Source of the DNA: Prunus persica | Lineage: Eukaryota > Streptophyta > Magnoliopsida > Rosales > Rosaceae | Length of the DNA stretch: 64,000 nucleotides | Assembly (NCBI RefSeq): GCF_000346465.2 | Contig: NC_034012.1 | Span: 14,219,119-14,283,118, forward strand | Direction of reading: 5' to 3' | In this document: one piece after another, positions 33,750 to 47,109 of the stretch | Position numbering within the stretch: position 1 is the first letter of the stretch | Layout of the letters: every line of letters begins with the position of its first letter | Made by a program: the position numbers and the translations under genes | Notes under the pieces: generated by a model | Told to the model about the DNA's origin: nothing | Databases searched by the model: none | Seen by the model: only the letters and a program-made list of their open reading frames with translations

Positions 33750-34030
33750 CTTTTTTTATTTCGGTAGAGAGGAGGGCTAAAGCCCAATACAAAACACGAA
33801 CTAATAATTAATATTAAATGGTCGATAGCAAGGGAGCATCCCAAATATGGAGACCCAAAGGCTTAATAATTTGGCAACCAGAAAAAAAAAAAAAGCATAT
33901 ATCAACAACATAATTGTTTTCCCTAAACACATGATGAATCTGACACATACCATCAGACATAATAGGTTTGCAACAAGATATAAGACTGAACAACGGGTGC
34001 AAGGGATCACAACTATGAGCATTATGACCT
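33750..34030 (-). pseudogene. 5'-truncated LINE 3' end with RNase H fragment
   Basis: Minus-strand reading gives HPLFSLISCCKPIMSDGMCQ, IHHVFRENNYVVD and later LGLHIWDAPLLSTI, matching the last part of plant LINE-type RNase H domains. It is followed by a short 3' region (GGGCTTTAGCCCTCCTCTCT) and a short A tract at 33751-33757. A frame change occurs at the homopolymer near 33885. Dead fragment. Confidence 0.65.
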
Positions 34031-34074
34031 AATTTTTTAATAATTTTTTTTTGTAGGAATACCTTTTAGCTTAG

Positions 34075-35266
34075 TTAGATCCATAATAAGATGAAGCCAT
34101 TGGAAACCACCAAAGTTTATAAAGTTGATGAATATCCTTAGACAATGGTAATTTTCCTTCTAAATAAACAAAATAAATCTTAAAATTTAACCTGGTGATT
34201 ATTTGTTTATATCTAATCTCATTTACTTTTCAACTAATTTTTGTTAGTGGTGTATTAGAAAAAACTATTAATGTGCTCAATAACATAAATTAATTGATGA
34301 ACGGTCTTTAGAGGATCGTCTTTATAATTTTAGTTTCCGTCTTTAAAAAAAAATTAGTTGAGACTACAATTAAAAAAAAAAAATTAGTGAACACATGTAT
34401 CACGAGTCAACCTACGTTCTTTTTTCTTTTCCTTTTTCTTTTGTGCATTTACACACGGATTTAAACAATTCCTACACAACAACTATTCGATGATAAAATG
34501 AAAGCTTTCCAGTCAAGCTACTTTCTGTCAATTTATCTTTAACTTTATGTCACACCGAGTCTACTAATCCTCTTACGAGCAAGACTTTTCTTTTGTTCCC
34601 TGAGCTTTGAAGTAAGACACTTTTATGTGCATTTTCTTTTGACGATTATGTCCTTTTTAAGTCATGAGCTTGAGCTTGTTTATTAATTATCTGCATACGT
34701 TAGTTTTTGGTGCTTAATGTTTTTTTCTTTGTAGACGTGGGTTAGGCCAATTGATTTGGACAGTGAATTTGTCTTTGTAAATGCTTTAAATATACGGAGT
34801 ATCCAATCCAAACTAATCACCAAAAGAACCAGTTGTGTCTAGAAATATAAGATCGGAAACTGAAATTGAAAGGACTACTTTTGTAATCACTCTACAATGA
34901 GAGACATGATAGATGAATATTATAATGAATGAGAATACTATTCCACCTATTCGTGAGTATATATATATATATATAGTTGTCTTTTATTCCTTAGATTTGT
35001 GAATTTAATTAAGCACATCATGAATACAAATCTATGACATATCAATAACTGTTTGATAAATTATACTGATCTGTCCGTATATAACATTTTTGTTTCTATG
35101 TTAACTCAGGATTTATTAGTTTGAAATTAATTATGATTGTTGTTCATAATCTTGGATTAATCTTCCTATGGAAATAGCTCCTCTACAACTATGCGTTTTA
35201 TATAGTTTTGAATGTGCTATTAATTAGTAAGATTATTCTAACATTCAAGATAAGTTCTATAAGGAG
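34075..35266 (+). repeat. Duplicated remnant unit H (paralogue of 30860-32530)
   Basis: Same block order as unit G, without its solo LTR and SINE. Exon 1 remnant ATTCCACCTATTC precedes GTGAGT at 34953, and a TA run follows. No coding exon survives. Confidence 0.7.
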
Positions 35267-37050
35267 TGTTGATGCTCAAAAATGGTCCAACACTTTTGGG
35301 GCAAACTTAGTGATGTTTTGATATTCAGCATCTTTTGAGCTTCAGTAGAGCGATCGATCTGCAAGATAGAAAACGCTCCGTAAGCCCTTGGGCACCAGTG
35401 TGGTACCAGTCGAAGGCTCTATGATGCTTAAGTAAGAATAAGTACGGAGTGTATAGTAATCTGGACAGAGTAATGGCTGAATTGCCGAAAGTCTCGGTTA
35501 TACCCTTTGTGGGACTTGTGCCCACTTTTATAAGTCTTGGGGAGGTGTGCATGTTATGTGAAACTTCGATGTGGGATTGTTGATATTGCATGTGGTGGCT
35601 CCACGTGTCTCAACAAGGAAATGGTTAGTAAGAGGTCTTGTGTTGTATTCGACAGTAAGGGGTGCCGAACGCTCCTTACCGATGGCTTCTTACTTTCCAT
35701 GTGGGATCTTCTCATTGGTCAATCATATAAGGTATAAACAGGAGTCCCTTAAGTTTCCATCTGAGAGAATCTTCTTAGTTGGGGACTTGCTCTTATCATC
35801 AGTACCCTGGTCAACCAGGGTTTTGTTTACAAGGCGTTGCTCGGTATAGGATGTTTAAACAATCCATGGTGTTCCGTTCGGTACCCCTCTCTGGGGTAGG
35901 CATTTCATCGGCAGTGTTAGTGTTTTTGTAGGAAATTGTATTCCTGGCCTTTCATGGGCCATAAAAGTATGTAACGTTCGGTAGAAGTGATCTCCCAAAC
36001 AGTAAAGCGTACTGGGGCTACCTTCTTGGCATGATAAATACGCAGTGCCGATCGGTAGTTTTTAGAATCTTCTGAACATTTACGTGGATAACATGACGCT
36101 TAGTCTTCTATGTGTGGTGTGCGCGTTGGGAAGCGAAACTGAGAGCATGGGATAACCTTCCGTGCATAGCGTGTAGGTTGCTACCGCACATTACTGGTGC
36201 CACGTGTCGTGAGCACGCATGCGAAATGAAGTAATGATGGCCTCAGTTGCATTATTGAGGCGAACCAATTGGTTTCGTCTGTATAAAAAGGAGGTGACTT
36301 CGGATTTGGAAATCACTTGTATTGTGAGAGCCATTTGCGAGCTTGTGAAGAGACGATTTCCGGCAAGCATTCTTCATTGAGAAGGCGATTTTCGGCGACT
36401 GTTTACACGGCGGAGAGATTTCCGGTGACTTTGTCAACCGTAAAAAACAAGGCATGTTGCTCTCTTAGCTTTCTTTTTCGATCAAATGCACCCTTTTGGC
36501 TTGAACTAGTCTATGAATATGTATGATCACGAAGAATGTTCGGTAATCTATTTGCCGTAAGTAGCAATAATCATAGGACTCCCTAGTTTGATCTTTGCAT
36601 GGCATTTAGTTTCCCTTTCATTTCTATTTGTAGGAAAGATCAGGCTGGAATTTTTTAGGAGAGGGCACCCGTGTTTGCAAGGTGAAGATCCGGCAGACCA
36701 CCCTGGCCATTTTTTGAGATTGGCTGGAAGCCTAGCCCAGTTGTGCAAGGAGGAAAACTCCCAGCTGCCTGGCCTTGCTTTGGCTGGAAGATTCGGCCAG
36801 CTGTTGCAAGGAGAGGGCCTAAATAGTGCGAGTTGGCTGGAAACCCAGCCCATTTGCAGGAATTGGCTGGAAGCCCAGCCCGGATGTTGTGAGGGCACCC
36901 GGTTGACAAAAAGGTCACGCAAAGTGGCTGGTGAGACAATTCCAAAGCGATCTTGAATTTACTTAGTTGACCATTTATTCCAAACCCAACTAGTTGTATT
37001 TTATTTATTTATTGCTATTTGTTTATTGGCTAGGCTCCTTGGAATTGGAT
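35267..37050 (+). mobile_element. Probable LTR-element insertion, non-coding
   Basis: Unit H similarity stops at AAGGAG and foreign sequence begins TGTTGATGCTC, a TG start typical of an LTR. It has a TATA-like TGTATAAAAAGGAGG near 36280 followed by a leader-like GC-richer segment. At 36650-36950 there are repeated GGCTGGAAGCCCAGCC-type words. Similarity to another dispersed sequence resumes near 37060. The 3' end and target duplication were not found. No protein family is recognisable. Confidence 0.45.
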
Positions 37051-37472
37051 ACCACACCCAAACAAAAATAAACCAAGAAAACATACAAAACAACAAGAGA
37101 CCAAAAGAACAGAGAAAAAAGCACAATAACTCACAAAGAGAATCAAGGGAACTTACTTGGGCATCCCGCTAATAGAGTCTACTAAATATTCTTCTGTTTA
37201 ACAAGCAAAGATAAGGGTGCAATCGTTATTCATTATAATAATATTATTTTTGACAAAAAGCATTTGCAATGGTTATGATCAATGCAATTTTATTGCATGA
37301 AATTGAACAAAAACAATAAAATCTCACTTGCAATGGTGTTAAATGCAATTACAATACATGGTGCTATGTGATGAACCCTGTATTGCAATTGCAATAGGCT
37401 AACTATGGACCCATATGTCAATTAAAAAAAATAGAAAAAAAAAATACATCAATTAATGTATTATGTTGTTAA

Positions 37473-37782
37473 GAGTATCCGCAATGGTTGTTCAATAGTT
37501 CAATGCCAAAAAAAAAAAAAAAAAATTCAAATATTTTCAAAATTGTTCTCGTTTTAAATATCTCGATCTCTTTGAGAATATTTCAATTATACAATTTTTA
37601 GTGTTATTAAATTTATCCATTTTATTTTATTTGAGTATGTGAAAAAAAATGTAAGAAGATATAATTATTGATATGAAGTTATTGAACTGTACCATTACAA
37701 ATAAAACTGTTGTTCAATTCAAAAGATGCCAAAATAATTCAATAATTAAACTATTAATATTGAACAACCTTTGTGGATGTTG
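37473..37782. mobile_element. MITE with TAA duplication (310 bp)
   Basis: Ends GAGTATCCGCAATGGTTGTT and AACAACCTTTGTGGATGTTG are inverted. TAA lies at 37470-37472 and 37783-37785. Interior AT-rich. Confidence 0.65.
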
Positions 37783-38027
37783 TAATCATGCTCAAATGTG
37801 CAATTGTAATAAGCTGGATGCATTTGTATTTGTATAAAATATTATATCTTTATTGGAAAATAGTTTGCATTATATTATTGTTGCGACATCACAAATCGTC
37901 ATAAATTGAAGAACAAAACATAAGTAGAGAATTACTCATATTTATATTGAGGAAAAGAAATATATCAAGAAAGTATATTTGAAATAAATAAATAGTAACG
38001 TTTTGACGTTTGCTAGGTTTCTATTAG

Positions 38028-38325
38028 GCCTGCAATTCGGCTGGAACAGATCAAAAACCAGTGTTTCAAATTTCAATCCGAAAAAATTCGAAATTCAATA
38101 TGCCTTCCGATTCCAATCTGAATTTTAAAAAAATTTCAAATCTTATTCCTATTCCAAATATTCGGATATATCGGAAAAATCGAAAATTTCCAGAAAACAT
38201 TAGTCTTAAAGATTTTATATGCTTAATTATGCATTTAGCATTAATCTCAACTGGGCATTTTGTTAAAAGCCCAAATTGGGGAAATAAAAAGAGCCCAAAA
38301 CGATTTTGAATTGCAGGCCCGCTTA
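38028..38325. mobile_element. Possible DNA-transposon remnant with AGGCCTGCAATTC ends
   Basis: AGGCCTGCAATTCGG on the left and GAATTGCAGGCCCG on the right are inverted. The interior is rich in AAATTTC/GAAATTT and ATTCGGATAT words. Target duplication unclear. Confidence 0.45.
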
Positions 38326-39059
38326 CAACAGTACGCTAGCCTTACTGTGCTGAGGTGAAGATATTTATAGAGCAGGAAAAGACTGAAGTTCTGTTTGCAG
38401 TTGATGTGGCACTGGCAGTCTGGCACTGAAGTTCTTTTTGTTATATGGTATGTTTGGTGTTGAGAGCATGGGGGTTTCAGTGGGTTTTCGGGTATGAGAA
38501 TTGTTGCACAACCAGGAGATATAAGCATTAGATTGCATGAATAGTTTTTGAATTTTGTTACAATAGGAATTAATTTTGATTTGTTTCTCTTTGAATTTGG
38601 GTTCTTTTGGATTTTGTGAGTGGGCTGCTGTGGTAGCGTCGGAGGGGTTGGAAGCTCGAGAAGGAAATGTTATTAACGCTTTCTGCTCTTCGAACAAAGA
38701 GGGGCTCAATTAGAGACAGGGTGCAAGGCGGGGTTGCCATTGGAGTAGGAAAAAAATGTGCTGGTGCTTGGCAACGGGTTAAACTCAAAGTGAGAGAGAG
38801 AGAGAGAGAGAGAGGAATGATAAGATCTTTTGGTTGTTGGGAAGGGTGGTTGGGCTGTTCGAGATAAGGCAGTGGGGAGGGTTGGAGCTGCTGGTTTGTG
38901 TAAAATGCGTATTTTTAATTTTTTGTTATTTTAACAAAAACAAATAGTTCAGGGCAAGGAGTCTGGGTTTCCATTGGTTTATTGTCAAATCTTTGTATTT
39001 CGGAGAAACATCATCCAAATTTGTATTTAGCCTCCGTTGCTTTATGAAGGTAAAACTAA

Positions 39060-39230
39060 GGGCTGTTGGGTATCCTATTTGGATCTAATTTTATAAATTA
39101 AAAACAAATTTTAAGTCTAAAACTTAAAAAACCTATTTGGTAAGCCCATTTTTAAAGACCCAAACCCAAAACAAACTCGAAAACACCCAATTATTGAAAA
39201 CAAAAACAGTGAGGTTTTATAATTTTTTTT

Positions 39231-39264
<34 letters not shown>

Positions 39265-39606
39265 GGTTAGTGGTTCTGGGTCCAAATCGTGTTTGCAGCT
39301 CCATCAAGGTCTCCTTTGTCCACTACCCGACCCCAAATTGATTAATCATTTTTCATGTTTTGGGTTTCTAGGATTTCTATTGAAATCTCATAGGTTTTTC
39401 TTTTTCTTTTGTTAATTTCAATTTGGAAATTTAAGGTTTTTTTAATTTTAATTTTAATTTTATTTAGATCTTAAAAATAGTTTGGAGTTCAATACCAAAC
39501 AAGTTTTTAGATCTTAAAAACACTATTTGAAAACTCATTTAAAAAAAAAAAAAAAAGAATTATAGTTTTTAAGTTTATTGTTTTGAGTAGGATATCAAAT
39601 ATGGCC
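39060..39606. mobile_element. PIF/Harbinger-like MITE in unit F (547 bp)
   Basis: Left GGGCTGTTGGGTATCCTA and right TAGGATATCAAATATGGCC with TAA at 39057-39059 and 39607-39609. Unit E lacks it near 28196. The right-end sequence is repeated at about 39687-39718, with an intervening copy of unit sequence. Confidence 0.75.
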
Positions 39607-40148
39607 TAAGATTCTCAACCCAAAAAAAAAATAAATTATTGGTTGAGACTTACTTTTTCTTGCTGAACACATGTATCACGAGTCAAGGATACCAAACATG
39701 GCCTAAGATTCTCAACCCAAAAAAAAAAATGTATTGGTTGAGACTTACTTTTTCTTGCTAAACACATGTATCACGAGTCAACCTGCTTTCTTTTTTTTTT
39801 TTTTTTATTTTTTCTTCTTCTTCCTCTTTTCTATTTTTTTATTTAATTTGTTTTTACTTTTTTTCTGTCCCCCTTTTTCTTTTGTGCATTTACACGTTAT
39901 ACAAACTGATATAAACTATTTGAGACCAAAAAAAACAAACAAACAAACTCAAATAAACAATTCATGCGCTCCACAGCTACATGATGATAGAATTGAAGCT
40001 TTTCAGTTCTTAACTTTACCTGATCTTCAACTTTTTATTACATATCGTACTAATCTTTTTAAAAGCAAGACTTGTCTCTTTTTTCTGAGCTGTAAAATAA
40101 GACAATTTTGTTTGTGCAATCTTTTGACGACACTTTTTGTTTTTGCTT

Positions 40149-40270
40149 TTTTTTTTTAAGGATATTTTTTATTGAGAGGGGCGATAGTATACTAAACTCA
40201 CACACACTATACGGATGATAGGATTCGAACCCAAAATCTTTTCTTGGGATGCTAAGACACTATACATCCT
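40149..40270 (-). mobile_element. Diverged copy of the tRNA-derived SINE
   Basis: Keeps GAGGGGCGATAGTATACTAA, CACACAC and a B-box-like GGTTCGAATCC (other strand) but has many changes. Poly(T) at its left marks a minus-strand poly(A) tail. Confidence 0.65.
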
Positions 40271-40890
40271 TATCTTGAGCTCGTTTATCAATTTTGTACA
40301 TAATTGAGTTAGTTTCTTGATATGTAATCTTTTTAACATTTTGCTTTATAATATTTAATTTGCCTCCCCGAGTATAAATGTCAATTTACTCTTCAATATG
40401 AAGTTTAACTAATTTAATATGATTTTTTCGACTTCAAATAATTAAATATAACTGGGTGACGTGGAGTTGTTGGGCTATGATATCATATGATGCAAGTTGA
40501 GTTTCCATCCCAAAATCAATTGGGAATGGAGGGAGTGACCAAAATCCTTATAAGTCAATTGTAACTTTTCAATATAGGACATTTCTTCCCATTCTCTTAC
40601 ATATACACATATACATATATACTATAGTAATTAAAGAATTAAAACTTGCTACTCTAGCTAGCAGCTTTCTCAATTACACATTTAGAGATGAATAATATGG
40701 CAATGACAGACTACAGAGTTGAGCATATATATGATAAATATGTATATAATAGCTAGCAGCCTCAGCTCGTGAGCTAGCTGAAATTCCTACTCATCAAGCT
40801 ACTCGTGAGTTTCTCGCTTTCTTAACAAAAACATATAGTTCTCTTTTATTCCTCCGATTTGTGAATTTAATTAATCACATGCATACAAAT

Positions 40891-43800
40891 GGTTGGAAAT
40901 ATGAGTACTAAATTGCTATAAAATAAACAAAATAAATACTGCACATAAAACAGATTTTTACAAAAAGGAGAATTGAATTAGAAGAACCTTAATTGAGTCG
41001 AGGCAAGTGTTGGACACTCTGACCTTAAGACGAATTACGCCCCACACTGGTGCTTATGGTTCACTAGCGTTCGCCTCTCAGGATACAATGACTCCCCTCT
41101 TTATGAAAGAAGCACTGCAATTCACAAGAAACTTTGAACCAAAATTATGAAGGAACCTCTCTTTATGAAAACTCTAATGCTCTCTATATATGAAAGTATA
41201 AATGTAGAGAATTGATTGAATGAATAAAACTGCAGGAGGATTGCTCTATTTATAGATGATGAAATACCCTTTCCAAAAAGGTATCCCAATCTGAAAAGGC
41301 AAACAATGCATCCATTGGCCTGAAGAGTTGTCACACCAAACAATGCATCCCTTGGTTTAAAGAGTTGTCACCCCCCATGTAAAGATGTCTTTAACCCAAT
41401 GGTCATGTCTTTAACCCAATGAATTTTATTAATTTCCATTCAAATAGGAAAATTAATATTAGTTAATATTAAATTTCCAACAATCCCCCACATGAATGGA
41501 AATTGACTCAACTATATGCAAACAAAAAATAAAGACATTAGAGAGAGTCCCTTATTAGAAGAATACTGCATCTGAATAGGTAGCTTTTGGCCTTGAACCT
41601 TCCATAGTGGAATACTATTGGATTTACTTGGCTAATCAATGAACGTGATGTCTTGAACTGTTCAGCCGTTTGTGTAAACCCAGACAATAGCACTCACACA
41701 ATACCCTTCTAAACATATCTAGTTCGATTGGTTGTGCTCGTTTTGGCCCTGAGCAACTCCTGGCATTCATAAGTGCTTTAGAGAATTTAGCCCTGAAAAT
41801 TCTCATAGAAACGGCCTCATTTCACACTCACATAGGTGACTTCCTATTAAGAGTATCTTGCCACTACCCCACTCGGATTTCCAAGCTATAGGAATCATTA
41901 AAATCAAAGATTACCCTAAAACACGCTACAGGCAACACTGTTTCATCATAGGACATGGGTAGGAGATGTAATCTCGGCAGTGCTACTCTTTAGTCATCCA
42001 TAATTTGGTTGTCCCTTTTGAACCTAGATCTTGGGATCTCCAGTCAGCTAGGTTGGGTATCCACTATGGAGACTTTAAATATTTAGGCTTATACTCTCAT
42101 TCTCCTCGATGATCAACTAACTCTCTAGTCTGACCTTTAAATATTGGATCCACTAGGTTGACTATTTATGTAATATATTGCCATCATAATTTCATATATG
42201 GAAATATATTCCATTCAGGAGTAGTTGTACTACATTGAGCATTTAATTTATTTTGTTAAGACTTAATAATTGCTCCAACTGAGTAACCTTCTAATACTCA
42301 GTTAGACACCCCCACATTGTGGTACTTATAGGAAGGTCTCTAACCTTCTCATACCCATAGAACAAAATATCGATAATTTCGCCGATATTTCGGCGAAATT
42401 ATCGTTTTTTTGGGGCTACGATATTTTAGCACATTTCCATATATATATCGTCAATTTATCGATAATTTCCTCGATAATTTCGCCGATATTTCAATAACGA
42501 TATTTTCGTTCAAGTTGTAGCTTTAAATGGACAATATATCGCGATATTATCGATAATATCGCGATATGAACTTACAAAATTAAACTCAGCCTTCAGATGA
42601 ACCCCTCAGCCTCTGAAACTCAGCCTTTCTCTGTCTCTCAACTCAGGAAAAAAAAAAAAGCAGAAAGAGGAGAGCGAGAGAGAAGGGAAGAAGAGGAAAA
42701 AAAAAATTATGGAGTGGGTTTTTATGTTTTGCTATTTTGGATTGTGATGAAGCGATAGAGAAGAGGGAAGAGGAAGCAAGGAAAGAGACGGAGAGATAGA
42801 AGAAGAAAGAAAAAAAAAAAAGCAGATAGAGAAGAGCGAGAGAGAAAAGGGAAGAAGAGGGAAAAAATGTGTGGAGTTGGTCTTTATGTTTAAGTGTTTT
42901 GGATTGTGATGGAGGAGAGAGAAGAGGGAAGATGAAGAAGAGAAAGAGACGGAGAGAGATGGAGAGATAGAAGAAGAAAGGGAGAGAGAGAGAGAGTGGG
43001 AGTGTGAAACGGAAGAGGAAGAAGAATAAATAAAAAAAAATAAAAAGGGAGAGATGGGTGAATGCCCAAAAGAGAGAGAGAAGGCAGGTTGCATGTATCT
43101 GCAACCTTGGGAAGTTCAAACAAAAAAAAAGGTTAAAAAAACCTTGGGAAGTGGAAGAGGGAGGCAGGAAAACGTGAAAGTAATTGGGAAGTGGGAAATG
43201 TGACTTAATTACTTAATATAATTTATTTTTTTTCTATTTAATTCATTTAATGTTATTGATTATTTTATTATTCATTATAAGTACTTACATTACTAAATTC
43301 TCCTTCAAATTGTTACTTAATTACTTAAATCTTTATAATCATTTTCATTATTTGCTATTTAATTCTTCCTTGGATAAATTTATTTATGTTCTTAGTTAAT
43401 TTTTAATCTTCACTATTATTTTTTAAGCCTGATAAAGTGCCTAATTTTCATGAAAAATCAAATTGGTTTACATCTTTAATTATTTTTTAATTTTTGATAA
43501 ATAATAAATATAAGAACGTGTACCATGTCCAATGAATAACGTGAAATAAATTGTTGCTTAATTACTTAAATTTCTATAATCATTTTCATTATTTCCTATT
43601 TAATTCTTCACTGGATAAATTTATTTATGTTCTTAGTTAATTTTCAATCTTCACTATTAAAGTGCCTAATTTTCATGACAAATCAAGTTGGTTTACATCT
43701 TTAATTATTTTTCAATTTTTTATAAATTAATAGATATAACAACGTGTACCATGTCCAGTGAATAACGTGAAATAAGGTTACTCATGTATCTTATCATGCA

Positions 43801-46213
43801 ATTTATAAAGAGTAAAATATTGTACTAAAAAATGATAAATAAATTACTAAGGAGTGTTTAATTCTCTTTCATTAATTACTTCAGATTTTCTAAGTCACAG
43901 AGTTTGTCAGGTCGCAATATAATCAACTTAAATCACACAAACCCACTATGCAATGCATTTTCTTCCAATTTTTTGTGTCAAAATAATAGATGATTGACTA
44001 AATAAACTTCTTCTAAAGTTTCATTAAAAATTTCCAAGTATTTATCATAATTTCCGTGGTTTTTATCCAATTTTTATCGATATCGATATTTTCCCGATAT
44101 TTCCATCGATATTTCCGTGTTTTTGAACCACCGATATTTCCGAAACTATCGATATTTAAGACCTTGCTCATACCTTATTTAAGAGAAATTTAAACTCTTG
44201 TGAACATCAAAGCCTCTCTCCACAAAAACGTGGTGCTTATGAACTAATCTAGAAAACTTCCATTTTCTCTGTTAGTAAATAGAATTCCAAATTTTCCTTC
44301 ATGTCTGTCACCCCCACAATTTTTACATAATTGTGGAAGGTATTAAGCAATCTGTTAATCATTTTTTCCATATGCCTAAGAAGTAGAAAACTTTTACTTT
44401 ATCCTTAAAGAATGAGATAATAGTTCTATAGTATTAGTTTATAATTTCCTTTAAATCAATTTAATGTTGCATTAGTAATAGAATCATGTTTATAACATAA
44501 TTAACATGTTCTAGTTACCATACCCTCATTAATTGATTAAAGCAAATCATTATAAAACTAATTTTCCTTTATAAAGTGCACATCAATTTATACATAGGGT
44601 AAGGCTTTGGTACCCTTTGTCCGTATGCATCTCATTCTGTAGGTAGTACAATGGAGATATTTATTCTTAAAATATCTTCACTTCTTAGGCTCTTTGTAAT
44701 AGAACTACTAATTAGCTTTCCCCCTTTGAAGCCTCAAAGTTTTCATACCAAGTGCCTCACTCGAAATACCTTGACTGGTTTCTAACCATGACCAACATGG
44801 TTGCTGGCATGACCTATGATTGTTAACATAGTCCTATATGGTTTCTCATTTCTCATACAGCCACACAATTTACAAAACAAAATTTTTGCAAATTTCTGAA
44901 CTGTAAACAAATTGATATGTCTCGTAATAGAGAGCATGTGGGTTTGTACACTTTCCCGCATATCAATTCTATTGGATTGCAGCATGAAAATGCCTCCTGG
45001 AAGATATCAATGTTGGTTTGAAAATGCTGCTATAATAGCACCTACTAACTTAAAAGAATCTAACCAAATGGGTTTGTATATCTCCAACAGCCCCAACACG
45101 TTGCATGAACCTAATATTCTATACAAAATCATAGAATATATGTTTTGACATAAAATGGGTTGCCTTCACAAAATTTTGTTTTGCCTAACACAGCAAAACT
45201 TCCAGATTTCGATGTCCAACAGAAACAAATGCCAAACAAAAAAATAAGAAAAAACGATGCTATAATTCAGAGGGAAATTTTCAATTGTATATATACTTTG
45301 TCTAACAATAGAAAGAGAATGCAATCAGACTTTCTTTGTGGCAATATTGATGAGTGGGTCCTATTATGATAACTTAGATGTCTGCAACTTTGAATTGTAT
45401 AAAACAAAAAGAAACTGAATGGAAATCCAATTATTAAAAAAAAAAATGTTTACCCAGAAGTAATGAAACACTTGAATGAATAACCAATTAATTTTAACTC
45501 AAGTCAACAATGCAGTGAATCTGTAATACGCATCAAAAATCATTTTACACTTTTTCATCTAAATGCATAATATCACAGACTAATATACATAGCAATTAAC
45601 ACAAATTAATTTGTCTTAAGATTGTTGGAAATATGAGTGCTAAATTGCTATAAAATAAACAAAATAAATACTGCACATAAAACATATTTTTACAAAAGGA
45701 GAATTGAATTAGAAGAACCTTATTTGAGTCGAGGCAAGTATTGGACACACTGACCTTAAGAGGAATTACGCCCCACACTGGTGCTTATGGTTCACTAGCG
45801 TTCGCCTCTCAGGATACAACGACTCCCCTCCTTATGAAAGAAGCACTGCAATTCACAAGGAACGTTGAACCGAAATTATGAAGGAACCTCTCTTAATGAA
45901 AACTCTAATGCTCTCTATATATGAAAGTATGTATGTAGAGAATTGATTGAATGAATAAAACTGCAGGAGGATTGCTCTATTTGTAGATGATGAAATACGC
46001 TTTCCAAAAAGGTATCCCAATCTGAAAAGGCAAACAATGCATCCCTTTGTCTGAAGAGTTGTTACACCAAACAATGCATGCCTTGGTTTAAAGAGTTGTC
46101 ACCCCCCATGTAAAGATGTCTTTAACCCAAAGGTCATGTCTTTAACCCAATAAATTTTATTAATTTCCATTCAAATAGGATAATTAATATTAATTAATAT
46201 TAAATTTCCAACA
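40891..46213 (-). mobile_element. Non-autonomous LTR retrotransposon in the intron of copy F
   Basis: Two LTRs (40891-41482, 45623-46213) start TGTTGGAAAT and end ATTTCCAACA, differing by my hand count at about 25 of 590 positions. Orientation is minus: read that way there is a TATA box CATCTATAAATAGAGC in each LTR and a purine tract ATGTGGGGGAT just before the 3' LTR (41483-41497 region). The internal part has no recognisable gag or pol, so this is a LARD-like element. It contains a hAT-like element (42356-44166). Target duplication is not clean (AAATG left, AATG right). Confidence 0.85.
42356..44166. mobile_element. hAT-like element with ATCGATA-rich termini, nested in the LTR element
   Basis: Flanked by the exact 8 bp duplication CTCATACC (42348-42355, 44167-44174). 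The left end CATAGAACAAAATATCGATA and the right end (CAAGGTCTTAAATATCGATA from the other strand) are imperfect inverted repeats. Subterminal parts hold many CGATATTTC and TATCGATAAT words. The interior has a purine-rich tract (42640-43140) and two related AT-rich blocks. No transposase is seen. Confidence 0.82.
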
Positions 46214-46294
46214 ATGTGCACAAGAGATATCATGACCAGAACATACATATAGTGAGATTCTTTATGCCTGCCATTTATCCTTTAATTAATGAGA

Positions 46295-46425
46295 CATACC
46301 CTGGGGAAAGAGGAAAAGCTCAACCAACTGAGCTATATAGGTTTTGAATATCTACGCACATGGGGGAGGTAGCGGAAGGGGGAAGTGGAAGAACTCAACC
46401 AACTGAGCTATACCCCATTGACATA
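46295..46425 (-). repeat. Two tRNA-head (SINE-like) fragments
   Basis: On the minus strand both copies contain TATAGCTCAGTTGGTTGAG, the A-box half of a tRNA, at about 46315-46338 and 46392-46415. No B box, acceptor stem or cloverleaf is present, so these are SINE heads, not tRNA genes. Confidence 0.5.
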
Positions 46426-47109
46426 TGTATAGTAGAGTTGACTGCTTGAAACCTAGAACCTATAACATATATTAAGATTGTTCTATACAATCTTGGAACA
46501 ATCTTCGTGCGAAGGTATTATTCCAACATTTAAGATAAGTTCTTATAATTAAAGAGAATGTCTCAATTAAGAAATATTTATGTTTAAGATTAAGCCCCTA
46601 TTTTATTCACAAATAATTATTAATATTGGTTTCCAATTTAACGATAATGATCAGTGCCGCCCCCGGGAAAAGCAGCGTCATGTAACCGTCTAGGAAATCA
46701 TCAGTGCCAACCTCAAGGAAAAGGCAACCATCCAGTACATTGTAAACCTGGAGAAACCAGTAGAGCGTGCCACAGGTATGGAGGTCATGGACGTGGAGGA
46801 GAGCAAGACCCTATCCATAAAAGGCATGGTCATGAACATGGAGGAGAGCATGACCCAGACCACAAAGGCCATGGTCATGAACATGGAGGCGTAGTGCTTG
46901 AACCCATCCATGGAGGGAAAGGCCACGGTCAAGAACGCGGAGGAGAGGGAGACCCTAACCATGGAGCACATTGTAAACGTGGAGAAACCAATAGAGCGTG
47001 CTACGGCCATGGAGGTCATGAACGTGGAGGAGAGGGAGACCCCTTCAACCATGGCAGCAAAAACAGACCAGGACAACCAGGCACCGCTGAGACCGAAAGA
47101 AAGAATTAG

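Larger units (their letters stand above)
40762..47109 (+). pseudogene. Copy F: E-type Gly/His-rich gene lacking promoter and signal peptide
   Basis: The end of exon 1 (40762-40804; SARELAEIPTHQAT) survives with its GTGAGT donor. The TATA box, ATG and signal peptide present in copy E are deleted. The break lies between ATAAATATGTATATAAT and AGCTAGCAG. The intron then holds a 5.3 kb LTR element. Exon 2 (46676-47109) is open and very like copy E: SCNRLGNHQC, then HCKPGETSRAC and HCKRGETNRAC modules, HGHEHGGEHDP units and the tail QPGTAETERKN. The phase-1 acceptor GCAG is intact. Without a start and secretion signal it should be non-functional. The unbroken exon 2 suggests recent loss. Confidence 0.8.

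Noticed and set aside
42643..43123. Minus-strand Ser/Phe/Leu-rich frames
   Set aside because: They read the complement of a purine-rich tract in a non-coding element.
46300..46420. Possible tRNA genes
   Set aside because: Only the D-arm half is present in each copy.
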